A stretch of 64,000 nucleotides of DNA from Candidatus Gastranaerophilales bacterium. Its GTDB lineage: Bacteria; Cyanobacteriota; Vampirovibrionia; Gastranaerophilales; Gastranaerophilaceae. Each line of letters begins with the position of its first letter. Position 1 is the stretch's first letter. The position numbers and the translations under genes were made by a program. Positions 35,330 through 45,097 of the stretch are shown here, one piece after another. The notes under the pieces were generated by a model. It did not search any database and was not told the DNA's origin. It saw nothing but the letters and a program-made list of their open reading frames with translations. The stretch spans positions 1-64,000 of the forward strand of contig CALVDX010000002.1 in NCBI GenBank assembly GCA_944326425.1, written 5' to 3'.

Positions 35330-35789
35330 AATAATCGCACCGGGGAAACTGAAAGAAAGTTATATAAAAGAGGGTACGGCTGAATTTCTAAAACGTGTTC
35401 AGCCGTATTGTCCCGTTGAGGTTGTTGAAATAAAACCCGAACAGATTTATGATGAGAGCTTGATTGAAAAATCACTTGATATTGAGGCAGAGAGAATACT
35501 AAACTGTATAAAACCGGAGAGTTATGTAATCACTTTGGAAATTAACGGCAAACAGCTATCCTCGGAAGAGTTTGCCGCAAAAATCAATGATATAAACCAC
35601 TCCGGCACCGGAGAACTCGTTTTTGTAATCGGTTCATCCCACGGGCTGTCGGATAAAGTATCACAAAGAGCGGATTTTAAACTGAGCTTTTCAAAAATGA
35701 CATTCCTGCATGAGTTTGCAAGGCTGATACTTGCAGAACAGATTTACCGCGCGTTTAAGATTATTAAAAACGAGGCGTACCATAAATAA
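35319..35789 (+). CDS. rlmH: 23S rRNA pseudouridine-1915 N3-methyltransferase RlmH
   Basis: RlmH is a SPOUT methyltransferase acting on the 70S ribosome. The 156-residue protein starts MKIKIIAPGKLKE and contains FVIGSSHGLSDKV and FLHEFARLILAEQIYRAF with a C-terminal YHK, which are family hallmarks. Start 35319 was chosen over a longer frame because it matches the family N-terminus. Confidence 0.95.
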   Translation: MKIKIIAPGKLKESYIKEGTAEFLKRVQPYCPVEVVEIKPEQIYDESLIEKSLDIEAERILNCIKPESYVITLEINGKQLSSEEFAAKINDINHSGTGELVFVIGSSHGLSDKVSQRADFKLSFSKMTFLHEFARLILAEQIYRAFKIIKNEAYHK

Positions 35790-35896
35790 TCTTTTGAGCG
35801 GAGAAAGCTGGTTCATTCACCGCTCCGTTCACCTCCCCGAATAAATAGCAAGACCGAGTAATGTATAAAAATTGTAAAAGCATAATAATTAATATT

Positions 35897-36607
35897 ATGA
35901 AAAAAATCTTACTGCTAATTATACTGGCAGCACTGCCCTGTCTTGCTTATGAAGTATTTCAGTCGGAAAGCCTGCCCGAACAAAAGTTCCGTACACCGGA
36001 CGAACACCTGCTGTTTGTAATAGATTTTTCCCAGAGTATGGAGGAAAAATTGAACGGAGAATCAAAAGCAGAAATGGTACAATCAGTAATGGAAAAATAT
36101 CTGCCGGAAATCCCGTCAAATATCCCAGTAGGTTTACGGATATACGGTCACAAATGCGGATTTACGGCATATCATGCCTGCAAGGCCTCAGAACTTGCCG
36201 TTCCGGTATCTTATAACTCATTTAACAGCATTTTGCACAAGCTCGGTGAACTTTCCCCGCGCGGAATGACACCGATTACATACTCATTAAAACAAGCGGT
36301 TGCCGGTGATTTTGGAGATTTTAGCGGAACAAAACACATTGTACTCCTCACCGACGGCGGCGAAAACTGTGACGAAAGCCCATGTAAATACGCAATAGAA
36401 CTATCAAGGCTCCGTCCTGATTTTTTAATTGATGTAATTGCTTTTAATATCGGCGACAAAGATGATTTAGAACAGCTTGAATGTACGGCAGTGGTCACAA
36501 AAGGCAGTTTTTATCAGGCTGATACAAAAGCAGAACTAATGGATATTCTTGGAAATATCATCGATAAACAAAAACACGTTGAAGCGAAAATCTGTCCTGT
36601 TCAATGA
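35897..36607 (+). CDS. Exported VWA-domain protein
   Basis: A signal peptide (about 1-17, MKKILLLIILAALPCLA) precedes a von Willebrand factor A domain. Metal-site (MIDAS) residues are visible: DFSQS at 43-47 (DxSxS), Thr125 in GMTP and Asp153 in LTDGG. The signal peptide suggests the protein is periplasmic or surface-located. Several Cys (near HKCGF, HACKA and ENCDESPC) may form disulfides. ATG 35897 is chosen because the signal peptide begins there. VWA proteins bind protein partners; the partner is unknown. Confidence 0.82.
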   Translation: MKKILLLIILAALPCLAYEVFQSESLPEQKFRTPDEHLLFVIDFSQSMEEKLNGESKAEMVQSVMEKYLPEIPSNIPVGLRIYGHKCGFTAYHACKASELAVPVSYNSFNSILHKLGELSPRGMTPITYSLKQAVAGDFGDFSGTKHIVLLTDGGENCDESPCKYAIELSRLRPDFLIDVIAFNIGDKDDLEQLECTAVVTKGSFYQADTKAELMDILGNIIDKQKHVEAKICPVQ

Positions 36608-36769
36608 TGCGTTTTCCGGCACAGCTTCAATATTATAAAATAGCATATCTGTCATAGTTTATATTAAGAATTGTTACGCCGCCTGCCGTTAAAAAGGCAA
36701 TTAATACAATGTTTATGTTTTTATTTACATGTAGTTATTTTTAAGAAATTTGGAAGGTTAGGTTAAGCA

Positions 36770-37777
36770 ATGAGTACAGTAAATACCCCTCAGATTATTA
36801 CAACACCAACTGTTGCACAAACAGTACAAACAACCGCAGTTGAACAGCCAAAACCTGTTACAACAGTAGATGATATAGTAATTCCGGAGCCCGAAAAAAA
36901 AGAAGGGAAATCAAATCTTCTTGCAGCATCGCTGACAGGACTTGCATTGATTGGTATCGGCGGATATTTACTGCACAATCTCAAAAAAGGTAAAGGTATT
37001 CCTGAAAAAACAATTGAAATGTTCAAGAAAGAAGGAAACGTGTTTGAGCGCGGCATAGCCAAAACAAAAGACGGCACACTGTTCTCCGGTAAACTTACCC
37101 AGAAAACAGCAAATGGAGATAAAATCGAACGCTATTACGTTAACGGCAGACTGCAAAGAGCAACAAAAAATGTTGACGACAAAGGTTTCTATGACCCGAC
37201 CAAAGCAGTAAACTATGATAAAACATACCAGTATACCCCTGAAGGCAAACTGACAAATATTACAAGAACAACCGGTGTTAACGGGGAAGCTATAACAACA
37301 GAAATTACACGTCCTGTTATTCAAAAATCAGATGATTTTGCAGCGCAAGGCGGAAAAGTCGTTGACGGAAAGGCCTTCAAAGCTGACGACACTCCATATA
37401 CGGGAATTATTGTAGAACAAAACGGAACAGACAGACTGTTAAAAGAATACAAGGACGGAAAACTTGTATCTGAACGGCTTAACACAACTCTCAAAGACCG
37501 TGTAACAAAACCTGACGGAGAACACTACCTAAGAAACGAAGCAGAACTTGACGAAATAGCAAAACAAGCGGAAGAAGCAGCGAAAAAAGCGCAGGAGGCT
37601 GCTGAAAAAGCCGCCAGAGAGGCTGAACAAAGAGCGCAAGAAGAGGCCGCACGAAAAGCCGCAGAAGAGGCTGACAAAAATAAAGGCGGTCTATTCAGCA
37701 AAATAAAAAATTTCTTCAAAAAATCTCCTAAAAAACCCCAAGAACCCGAAGAACTCAGCAGCAGGATAACAATTTAA
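36770..37777 (+). CDS. Single-pass membrane protein with MORN/YwqK-like repeats
   Basis: The 335-residue protein has a Thr/Val/Pro-rich N-terminus, one membrane helix at about 49-68 (LLAASLTGLALIGIGGYLL), a middle with repeats such as GTLFSGKLTQKTANG and YKDGKLVSE that resemble MORN/YwqK-type strands, and an Ala/Glu/Lys-rich coiled coil near 250-300 ending in a basic tail. GGAAGG precedes the ATG at a loose distance. I do not recognise a described family; the topology suggests an anchored helical arm. Confidence 0.7.
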   Translation: MSTVNTPQIITTPTVAQTVQTTAVEQPKPVTTVDDIVIPEPEKKEGKSNLLAASLTGLALIGIGGYLLHNLKKGKGIPEKTIEMFKKEGNVFERGIAKTKDGTLFSGKLTQKTANGDKIERYYVNGRLQRATKNVDDKGFYDPTKAVNYDKTYQYTPEGKLTNITRTTGVNGEAITTEITRPVIQKSDDFAAQGGKVVDGKAFKADDTPYTGIIVEQNGTDRLLKEYKDGKLVSERLNTTLKDRVTKPDGEHYLRNEAELDEIAKQAEEAAKKAQEAAEKAAREAEQRAQEEAARKAAEEADKNKGGLFSKIKNFFKKSPKKPQEPEELSSRITI

Positions 37778-37786
37778 ATACATAAC

Positions 37787-37819
37787 AAACGGCGCCGACA
37801 CTAATTGCCGGCGCCGTTT
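37787..37819. terminator. Bidirectional terminator
   Basis: AAACGGCGCCG (37787-37797) and CGGCGCCGTTT (37809-37819) form a perfect 11-bp stem with short T/A tracts on both sides, between the converging genes at 36770 and 37841. Confidence 0.85.
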
Positions 37820-37840
37820 TAACAACATTTTTAAATAAAG

Positions 37841-38158
37841 TTACTTTTTATACTTTTTGAAAGCATCTATAGAGTTTTTCAGGTTGGTAACATCCTGATT
37901 AACTTGCTGCTGTTTTGCTTCGCGGGCTTTTTGCCGTTCAGCTTGTTTTGCCTTGTATTCAGCTTCTCTGGCTGCACGTTCTTTTTCAGCCGCTTCCTGC
38001 TTAGCCTGAAGTTCTCTTTCTTTGTCCGCAACCGGTTTTGCTAATTCATTAGCTTTTTGATTAATCCATCTCTCAGTAAAAGTAGAATTATCCGCTGCAA
38101 CGGCCGCTGTAGTAGCTACAACACAAAGAGCGAATACTGCTGTTAAAAATTTTTTCAT
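37841..38158 (-). CDS. Exported coiled-coil protein (105 aa)
   Basis: A signal peptide (about 1-21, ending AAVAA) is followed by a highly charged Ala/Glu/Lys/Gln coiled coil over residues 35-90. GGAGG 9 nt upstream supports the start. The composition resembles small periplasmic structural proteins. No family is recognised. Confidence 0.75.
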   Translation of the reverse strand: MKKFLTAVFALCVVATTAAVAADNSTFTERWINQKANELAKPVADKERELQAKQEAAEKERAAREAEYKAKQAERQKAREAKQQQVNQDVTNLKNSIDAFKKYKK

Positions 38159-38223
38159 TAATACAACCCTCCTTTATTTACCATCGTGGTAACATTTTAA
38201 AATGTATTTTTTTATTTTTCAAG

Positions 38224-38229
38224 TATAAT
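38224..38229 (+). promoter_or_regulatory. -10 box of the WecG-like gene, predicted leaderless
   Basis: TATAAT at 38224-38229 is followed exactly 6 nt later by the ATG at 38236. No clear -35 or Shine-Dalgarno sequence is seen. Confidence 0.6.
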
Positions 38230-38235
38230 TTAAAT

Positions 38236-38958
38236 ATGAAAACTGCAAAACTATTTGAGTATGACATAGCGGATGTGACGCAAAAAGAAGCTTTGGACAA
38301 TGCTTTAAGGTTTATTGAAGGCAACCGCCCTGCGCAAATTGTCACTATAAATCCTGAAATGGTTAATCTTAGTTTTAAAAATAAAGAATTTTCAAATATT
38401 TTAAAAGAAGCCGATATGTTAATACCGGACGGTATTGGTATTAAAATAGCCATGAGCATTTTAGGAAACCGTATTAACAGGATTGCAGGAATTGATTTTG
38501 CGTATAAATTACTCTTAGACTGTGAAAAAAGCGGTATACCGGTTGCAATGATTGGTACCGGCGAAGAAATTCTAAATAAGGCAGTCGAAAATATAAAAAA
38601 TAATATGCCTGATTTGAGAATAGTCTATACACATAACGGATTTTTTGATAATCCGGAGGAAATATATAAAGCATTACAAGCAGCCGCACCAAAACTTGTA
38701 TTAGCAGCACTGGGCTCCCCAAAACAGGAATTTTTTATACATAATGCAAAAAAATATTTAAAGAACGGACTATTAATAGGTATAGGCGGCAGTTTTGACG
38801 TGTGGTCCGGAGAAGTAAAGCGCGCACCGGTCATTTTTCAAAAACTCGGGCTTGAATGGCTTTACAGGGTAACAACCCAGCCTAAACGAATAAAAAGGAT
38901 ATTTCCGGCACTGCCTGTCTTTTTCCTGAAAGTTATAAGAAAAAAAATTGGAGTATAA
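38236..38958 (+). CDS. WecG/TagA/CpsF-family glycosyltransferase
   Basis: This family (GT26) adds an acetamido sugar to a lipid-linked carrier during surface polymer synthesis. The 240-residue length is usual. Conserved blocks are IVTINPEMVNL, LIPDGIGI, ALGSPKQEFFI and IGIGGSFDVWSGEVKRAP followed by GLEWLYR. It precedes the half-transketolase gene by 4 nt, and no other polymer genes lie nearby, so the product it serves is unknown. Confidence 0.92.
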   Translation: MKTAKLFEYDIADVTQKEALDNALRFIEGNRPAQIVTINPEMVNLSFKNKEFSNILKEADMLIPDGIGIKIAMSILGNRINRIAGIDFAYKLLLDCEKSGIPVAMIGTGEEILNKAVENIKNNMPDLRIVYTHNGFFDNPEEIYKALQAAAPKLVLAALGSPKQEFFIHNAKKYLKNGLLIGIGGSFDVWSGEVKRAPVIFQKLGLEWLYRVTTQPKRIKRIFPALPVFFLKVIRKKIGV

Positions 38959-38962
38959 TACA

Positions 38963-39790
38963 ATGCTTGATAATCAAACACTTAATCAGCTTAAAGATTT
39001 CGCAAAAAAAGTAAGACAGGATATAGTAACTGCTGTTTACTGTGCTAAATCAGGACATCCGGGCGGCGCACTCTCCGGCGCGGATATTTTGACTGTGCTT
39101 TATAACCTTTCACTAAATATTCCGGCAGAATGGGAAAAGTCCGACATGTACACAGCGCGCGACCGTTTTATTTTATCAAAAGGACACGCCTCCGCTCTTT
39201 TATATTCAGTCCTTGCCGAACGGGGCTTTTTTGACAGGGAACTATTAAAAACTTTCAGAAAAATTGGCTCAAATCTTCAGGGGCATCCCTCTAAAGGGTA
39301 TTTGCCAGGGATAGAAGTTTCTACCGGCTCTCTGGGGCAAGGACTCGGAATGGGTGTCGGCATGGCATTAGGGCTCAAACTCAACAACAATCCGGCTAAT
39401 GTAGTTGTTTATTTAGGAGATGGAGAACTTCAGGAAGGCTCAGTATGGGAAGCTTTCATGCAAGCGGCTCACAGAAAGCTTAATAATTTAATTGCAATTA
39501 TTGACAGGAACGGCCTGCAAATTGACGGCGCAACAGAAAACGTTACTGCGCTGAATCCACTTGACGATAAATTAAAAGCCTTCGGCTGGGAAACAGAAAT
39601 TATCGACGGACATAATTTTCAACAAATCTATGACTCGGTTGAAAAAGCAAAAAAAGCTTCAAAACCGTTTGCAATAATAGCAAATACCATCAAGGGAAAA
39701 GGTGTATCATTTATGGAAAATCAGGCTCAATGGCACGGCAAGGCGCCTAATGACGAAGAATACCGGAAAGCAATGGAAGAATTAAATTAA
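38963..39790 (+). CDS. Transketolase N-terminal subunit
   Basis: The 275-residue protein corresponds to the thiamine-diphosphate-binding half of transketolase: SGHPGGALSGADIL, LSKGHASALLYS, GSLGQGLGMGVGMALG and the ThDP motif GDGELQEGSVWEA ending NLIAIIDRN. Split transketolases encode a separate C-terminal half, usually next door; it is absent here, and a homocitrate-synthase-like gene follows instead. GGAG 9 nt upstream supports ATG 38963. Confidence 0.92.
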   Translation: MLDNQTLNQLKDFAKKVRQDIVTAVYCAKSGHPGGALSGADILTVLYNLSLNIPAEWEKSDMYTARDRFILSKGHASALLYSVLAERGFFDRELLKTFRKIGSNLQGHPSKGYLPGIEVSTGSLGQGLGMGVGMALGLKLNNNPANVVVYLGDGELQEGSVWEAFMQAAHRKLNNLIAIIDRNGLQIDGATENVTALNPLDDKLKAFGWETEIIDGHNFQQIYDSVEKAKKASKPFAIIANTIKGKGVSFMENQAQWHGKAPNDEEYRKAMEELN

Positions 39791-39859
39791 ACTAAATACA
39801 GGCTCTAAAACCAATTGCCGCATAAGGGAAATTAATAAAACTAGTTTAAGGAGTAAATT

Positions 39860-41164
39860 ATGGCAAAAATTTATATACTGGATGTTACAAACAGAGACGG
39901 TGTCCAAACTTCAAGACTCGGACTTGCTAAACTTCAAAAAACAATCATTAACCTAATGCTTGATGATCTGGGGGTTAACCAATCAGAATTCGGGTTTCCG
40001 ACAACAAAACACGAATTGAACTATCTTAATGCAAATCTTGAACTTGTCGAAAGGAAAGCAATTACAAAAACAAAACTCAGCGGCTGGATGAGAGCAATAT
40101 CCGCTGATGTAGAGGATTCTTTTAGAAATGTTCCTAAGTTGAAATACTGTAATCTTTCCCAATCCACATCAAAACAAATGATTGAAGGAAAATACGGCGG
40201 TAAAAAAACATACAGTGATATAATTAAGCTTACCTGTGATGCTGTAGAATGCGCAAAATCAAAAGGGGCAGAAATAATAGGTGTAAATGCAGAAGATGCT
40301 TCAAGAAGCGAACTTGAATTTCTTATTAAGTATGCCCAGGAAGCAAAACGCTGCGGCGCAGACCGCTTCAGATATTGTGATACTCTCGGTTACGAAGATC
40401 CTTCAACCACCTATGACAGGATATTCAAAATTGCAAAAGAAACACAAATGCCTATAGAACTGCATTACCATAATGATTTAGGAATGGGAGTTGCCTGTTC
40501 TGTTATGGGGGCAAAAGCAGCGGTCGACGCCGGAGTCGACGCGTACATAAATACTGCAATCAACGGACTGGGCGAGCGGGCCGGCAATGCAGACCTGGTA
40601 TCCTGTATTTTGGCTATCCTTAAATCTGCCGGTTTTAGTAAAAAGTACCAGCTTGATGAACAAATTGATCTTTCAAAAGCCTGGAAACTTGCTAAATATA
40701 CTTCTTATGCATTTGGAGTTCCTATACCGATTAACCAGCCGGCAGTCGGCGACAATGCATTTGCCCATGAATCCGGTATACACGCTGACGGCGCACTCAA
40801 AGACCGCAGGAACTACGAACTTTATGATTATGAAGAGCTTGGCCGCGGGGAACCTGAAATCATTGAAACAGGCCGGATGATTACAACCGGAGAATACGGC
40901 GGTATAAAAGGTTTCCGGAACGTATACAACAAACTTGAACTTCGCTTTCAGGATGAACACGAGGCCAGAAATATTCTTGAGCTTGTACGTTATGCAAACG
41001 TACATACCCAAAAACCTCTTACAGATAGTGAATTACGTTTTATTTACTTCTTCCCGGATATTGCGGCTAAAGTAATGACAGTAACACCATACTTTGAACC
41101 CGCAGGAGCTCTTAAGAAGCGTATAGAAAGCTCTCACTACACAAAGTCAAATATGATTGTCTAA
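39860..41164 (+). CDS. Homocitrate/isopropylmalate synthase-family protein
   Basis: A DRE-TIM metallolyase of 434 residues. The N-terminal motif is DVTNRDGVQTSR, where DRTLRDG is usual; the metal-binding HxH appears in ELHYHNDLGMG, and AFAHESGIHADG is the C-terminal domain signature of LeuA/homocitrate synthase. Substrates would be acetyl-CoA and a 2-oxo acid, but the exact reaction cannot be read off. AAGGAG 6 nt upstream supports the start. No leu, nif or lysine genes are adjacent. Confidence 0.87.
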   Translation: MAKIYILDVTNRDGVQTSRLGLAKLQKTIINLMLDDLGVNQSEFGFPTTKHELNYLNANLELVERKAITKTKLSGWMRAISADVEDSFRNVPKLKYCNLSQSTSKQMIEGKYGGKKTYSDIIKLTCDAVECAKSKGAEIIGVNAEDASRSELEFLIKYAQEAKRCGADRFRYCDTLGYEDPSTTYDRIFKIAKETQMPIELHYHNDLGMGVACSVMGAKAAVDAGVDAYINTAINGLGERAGNADLVSCILAILKSAGFSKKYQLDEQIDLSKAWKLAKYTSYAFGVPIPINQPAVGDNAFAHESGIHADGALKDRRNYELYDYEELGRGEPEIIETGRMITTGEYGGIKGFRNVYNKLELRFQDEHEARNILELVRYANVHTQKPLTDSELRFIYFFPDIAAKVMTVTPYFEPAGALKKRIESSHYTKSNMIV

Positions 41165-41184
41165 TTTGGGATTATACAAAGCGT

Positions 41185-41214
41185 AAAAAGTTCTGCATTA
41201 AAGCAGAACTTTTT
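41185..41214. terminator. Bidirectional terminator
   Basis: AAAAAGTTCTGC (41185-41196) pairs perfectly with GCAGAACTTTTT (41203-41214), between converging genes. Confidence 0.92.
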
Positions 41215-41215
41215 A

Positions 41216-41533
41216 CTATCTGAAAGATTTCATCAATCTGTAAATGATTTGTATTTCTTCAATTGTAAGATTGATAAGATTAGCCTTAATATAATCAATC
41301 ATATCATTAGTCGACATACCGTGATGTTCAAAATCAAACAAATCCGGCAAAGATATTTCTAAAGCCTTTGCTAAATCTAATAATGATTTTGACGGGAAAT
41401 TGTCCCCGCACTCAATGTGACTTAAACTTCTTTGATCAATGTTGGCTTTTTCAGCAAGAACCTGCTGAGACATCTTTTTCATTTTTCTTAGTTCTTTGAT
41501 TCTTAATCCAAGTAATTTTTTAATATCGTTCAT
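41216..41533 (-). CDS. XRE-family HTH regulator
   Basis: The 105-residue protein has a lambda-repressor-like helix-turn-helix at about 10-65 (LRIKELRKMKKMSQQVLAEKANIDQRSLSHIECG). A helical C-terminal tail probably serves dimerisation. A strong AGGAGG 4 nt upstream sets the start. It stands alone; no target is evident. Confidence 0.87.
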   Translation of the reverse strand: MNDIKKLLGLRIKELRKMKKMSQQVLAEKANIDQRSLSHIECGDNFPSKSLLDLAKALEISLPDLFDFEHHGMSTNDMIDYIKANLINLTIEEIQIIYRLMKSFR

Positions 41534-41691
41534 TTCTCCTCCTAGTTATCAGGATAGACTATAATGTAAATTTTTGTAACGCAATAAAAAGAGAAAAATC
41601 ATAAAATTTAGCCATTTTACAGGATAAATAGAGTATTATAATATATTATAGATAATACACACACTAATCAGCCTCAAGCGTTAACATGCAT

Positions 41692-42390
41692 TTATATATT
41701 ACTGTTATATACTTTTATTTTGTAACTTTCTAAAAAGTTAATTACTTTAAATACCGCAAGTAAAACAATTAGAATTATAAAAAAGAAAACAAACAAATTT
41801 GAAAAACATTTTGAGGCATATAATATTACAACAAATACAACCAACTCTAAAACTGAAACTGCAGTAAAACGGGCAAGCTTGTTTGCTGAATATCCCGCTG
41901 CTAACCTGCCAAAAGCAAACAATATCCTTTGATTAAACCCTTTAGTAATATATTCAAGCTCTATTCCTGCAATAAAAGTAAAAAAGAACATTAGAAACAA
42001 TAATGAAGTAAATATGGCAAGAATAATAAAATACAACATATCCGTTTTTATAAGAGCGCAAAAAACAAATTCTAAAGTGACGGCAAACAAGTTTGTCAAT
42101 ATAAACAGCAGATAATATCCGGTAAGTAAAAATCCTTCTTTTAACGTCCGCAGAGAAAATACAGGATAAGTAATACCTGTTAACAGGCTAATCAAATGAT
42201 TTATTCTAAAAGAGTTAATAAGAAAAAAAACAAGCACACCTATAATAATTAACATTCCAAACCTCAACCAGGACGGCGGAAAAGAGAGGTATATTATACG
42301 CGCACAAAGTATTAAAGCAGAACAAATGACAGCAAATATAAAATTTTCTCGCCTAAAAATATCTGCTGCCATTTGTTTAAAATTCTGCAT
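41692..42390 (-). CDS. Multi-pass membrane protein of unknown function (232 aa)
   Basis: At least five hydrophobic segments are present (about 16-60, 80-110, 115-150, 175-220). The ATG at 42390 has AAGG 8 nt upstream and is preferred over the ATG at 42405, which directly follows the alaS stop codon. It is probably expressed from the alaS transcript. It resembles generic membrane proteins with Phe/Ile/Leu-rich helices; no family is recognised. Confidence 0.65.
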   Translation of the reverse strand: MQNFKQMAADIFRRENFIFAVICSALILCARIIYLSFPPSWLRFGMLIIIGVLVFFLINSFRINHLISLLTGITYPVFSLRTLKEGFLLTGYYLLFILTNLFAVTLEFVFCALIKTDMLYFIILAIFTSLLFLMFFFTFIAGIELEYITKGFNQRILFAFGRLAAGYSANKLARFTAVSVLELVVFVVILYASKCFSNLFVFFFIILIVLLAVFKVINFLESYKIKVYNSNI

Positions 42391-42407
42391 TAACACGCCC
42401 TTCATTA

Positions 42408-45020
42408 TTATTTACAGGAAACAGCCAGTAAAGAAGATTCAATATTTTCAAGAACATTATCAATATTGGAATAATCTTTAATACCGCCCTGAGCCATATT
42501 AGGTCTGCCGCCGCCGTTCGCGCCGCTTGCTCTTGATATTTCTCCTGCAATTTTACCGGCATTGACCCCTGATTTCACAAATCCGTCTGTTACCTTTACA
42601 AAGACTAATCTGTTATTTACAAGAATTATAATGCTCTCACCCAGTTTTGAAGCCATAAATTCAGCACCTGCCTTAATGGCATCAGCATCAGTTATTTCCG
42701 TTTTGGAAATAAATAACTTACCGCCGTTTATATCCTTGGCTCTTGTTATAAAGGCAGCAAACTTATTACGCGCATTTTCTTCCTTGAGTTCGTGGATTTG
42801 TTTTTGAAGCTCTTTATTTTCTTCAGTAAGCTTGTCAACCCTTGCTTCCACCTCATCATAATGAACTTTAAATTTCGCGGAAAGCTTATCAATTTCATTA
42901 GCTTTGGAATTTAAGTAGTTAAAAGCAGCAGAAGAAACAACCGCTTCAATCCGTCTTACGCCTGCAGAAATTGCGCTTTCAGAAATAATCTTTATAAGCC
43001 TCAAATCTCCGGTATTAGAAGCGTGTGTGCCGCCGCAAAACTCTTTTGAAATACATCCGGATTTGTCATCGCCGATTGAAACAACTCTTACCTTTTCGTC
43101 ATATTTTTCACCAAAAAGTGCAGTTGCCCCGGTTAATTTTGCCTCTTCTATGTCCATAACCTGCGTTGTAAGCGGAAGCTGCTCCAGAATCCATTCATTA
43201 ATTATATTCTCTGTCTGGGTGATTTCAGAAGGAGTCATAGCCCTTGAGAGATTAAAGTCAAATCTCATACGGTTTTCTTCTACCTGAGAGCCTGCCTGCT
43301 TAACTTCATTTCCAACGACTTTAATCAAGGCAGCCTGCAAAAGGTGCGCTGATGTATGGTGAACTTTAATCTGGTTGCGGCGCGGCAGATCAATTGCAGC
43401 ATGAACCTTTTCTCCTATCGTAACCTCGCCATTTAAAAGCTTGCAGCGATGAACAAAGAGTTTATTTACTTTAAAAGTTGTAATAACTTCAAGTTTCAGA
43501 TTGTCATTTTCAATAATACCGCTGTCGCCTATCTGCCCGCCGGATTCCGCATAAAAAGGCGTTGTATCAAGAACAACATCAACAAATCCGTCACCTTCAA
43601 CTGTTGCAAGGATTTCGGCATCGGCTTCATATTTTTCATAACCGACAAAATCTGTTGATCCGACTTCATTTTCAATCTTTGCATACTTAATATCACCGGT
43701 TACACTAATCTTTTGAGCTGCAGCCTTTGCACGGTCTTTCTGTTCCTGCATAGCTTTTAAAAAGCCGTCAACAGACACATTTAAACCGTTTTCTGCAGCG
43801 ATTTCTTTTGTTAACTCAAAAGGAAAACCATAAGTATCATAAAGTTTGAAGGCACTTTCACCGTCGATATCTTTTTTGTTTGTAATAAACTCATCAAGGA
43901 GCTTATACCCTCTATCAAGTGTTTTTGCAAATCGTTCTTCTTCTTTTTTAATTGTTTCAATAATCTTATTCTTATTTTTTATTAAGTCAGGATAAGCGCC
44001 GCCATAATTGTCAACAACCACATCAACAAGTTTGTAGAGGAACGGCAAATCCATCCCGAGAATTTTGCCATGTCTTAATGCACGTCTTAAAATCATTCTT
44101 AAAACATAGCTTCTGCCCTCGTTACCCGGAATTACTCCATCTGAGATTAAGAAAGTAACACATCTTGCATGGTCAGTAATGATACGGAGCGAAATATCTG
44201 TCTTTTCCGATTTTTTATACGGAACTCCGGACATTTCCGAAACTTTATCTAAAATAGGCTTTAACAAATCAGTCTCAAAGGTTGAAGTAACCCCCTGACA
44301 GACCATAGCAATCCTTTCCAGACCCATACCGGTATCAACATTTTTACTTTCAAGCGGGGACTGGTTGCCCTCTTCGTCCTGATAAAGCTCTGTAAATACC
44401 AGATTCCAAATCTCAACCCAACGGTCACACTCGCAGGTATCAATACCGCAATCAGGTGAACACTTAAACTGCTCGCCTAAGTCGTAGTGGATTTCGGAAC
44501 ACGGACCGCAGGAACCGGATGCACCCGGAGGCCCCCAGAAGTTATCTTTTTTACCTTTGCGTTTAATTCTTTCCGCAGGAACTCCTACACTACGCCAGAT
44601 TTCATAAGCCTCATCGTCTGTTTCAAAAATTGTTATCCAGAGCCTGTTCTTATCAAGTTTTAAAACATTAGTAACAAAATCCCATGCCCATGGAATAACT
44701 TCCTTTTTATAGTAATCACCAAATGAAAAATTTCCGAGCATCTCAAAGAAAGTATGATGGCGCGGGGTTCTGCCGACATTTTCTATATCAGAGTCTTTAC
44801 CGCCCGCTCTTGCGCATTTCTGGCAGGATGCTGCACGCGGTGGATTGTACGGTGATTTTACAATTCCCAAAAATATTGGTAAAAACTGAAGCATACCTGC
44901 TGTTGTTAACAGTACGGTAGGGTTATCCGGCACAAGACTGGAGCTTTCCACAATTGTATGCCGGTGTTTTTCTTTGAAAAAATTTAAATATAAATCCCTT
45001 ATTTCATTACCTTTTAACAT
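42408..45020 (-). CDS. alaS: Alanyl-tRNA synthetase
   Basis: AlaS charges tRNA-Ala. The 870-residue class II enzyme has the aminoacylation domain (PRHHTFFEMLGNFSFGDYYK, motif 2 region), the editing domain with HHTSAHLLQAAL and CGGTHASNTGD (zinc ligands), and a C-terminal C-Ala domain with GGGRPNMAQGG. GAGGG 6 nt upstream supports the start. A structured region with an intrinsic terminator lies upstream at 45098-45175. Confidence 0.97.
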   Translation of the reverse strand: MLKGNEIRDLYLNFFKEKHRHTIVESSSLVPDNPTVLLTTAGMLQFLPIFLGIVKSPYNPPRAASCQKCARAGGKDSDIENVGRTPRHHTFFEMLGNFSFGDYYKKEVIPWAWDFVTNVLKLDKNRLWITIFETDDEAYEIWRSVGVPAERIKRKGKKDNFWGPPGASGSCGPCSEIHYDLGEQFKCSPDCGIDTCECDRWVEIWNLVFTELYQDEEGNQSPLESKNVDTGMGLERIAMVCQGVTSTFETDLLKPILDKVSEMSGVPYKKSEKTDISLRIITDHARCVTFLISDGVIPGNEGRSYVLRMILRRALRHGKILGMDLPFLYKLVDVVVDNYGGAYPDLIKNKNKIIETIKKEEERFAKTLDRGYKLLDEFITNKKDIDGESAFKLYDTYGFPFELTKEIAAENGLNVSVDGFLKAMQEQKDRAKAAAQKISVTGDIKYAKIENEVGSTDFVGYEKYEADAEILATVEGDGFVDVVLDTTPFYAESGGQIGDSGIIENDNLKLEVITTFKVNKLFVHRCKLLNGEVTIGEKVHAAIDLPRRNQIKVHHTSAHLLQAALIKVVGNEVKQAGSQVEENRMRFDFNLSRAMTPSEITQTENIINEWILEQLPLTTQVMDIEEAKLTGATALFGEKYDEKVRVVSIGDDKSGCISKEFCGGTHASNTGDLRLIKIISESAISAGVRRIEAVVSSAAFNYLNSKANEIDKLSAKFKVHYDEVEARVDKLTEENKELQKQIHELKEENARNKFAAFITRAKDINGGKLFISKTEITDADAIKAGAEFMASKLGESIIILVNNRLVFVKVTDGFVKSGVNAGKIAGEISRASGANGGGRPNMAQGGIKDYSNIDNVLENIESSLLAVSCK

Positions 45021-45097
45021 AACATTCCCTCAATAACTAATCTTATAATATTATAATTCAAAGATACCAAAAATATACATCCATTGAATTATAAAAA

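Noticed and set aside
35796-35825. Terminator after rlmH (GAGCGG/CCGCTC)
   Set aside because: A 6-bp stem with an 18-nt loop and no T-run in either direction is too weak.
39860-41164. nifV as part of nitrogen fixation
   Set aside because: The protein is of the homocitrate-synthase type, but no nif gene is near and the DRE motif is altered, so the name would overstate the evidence.
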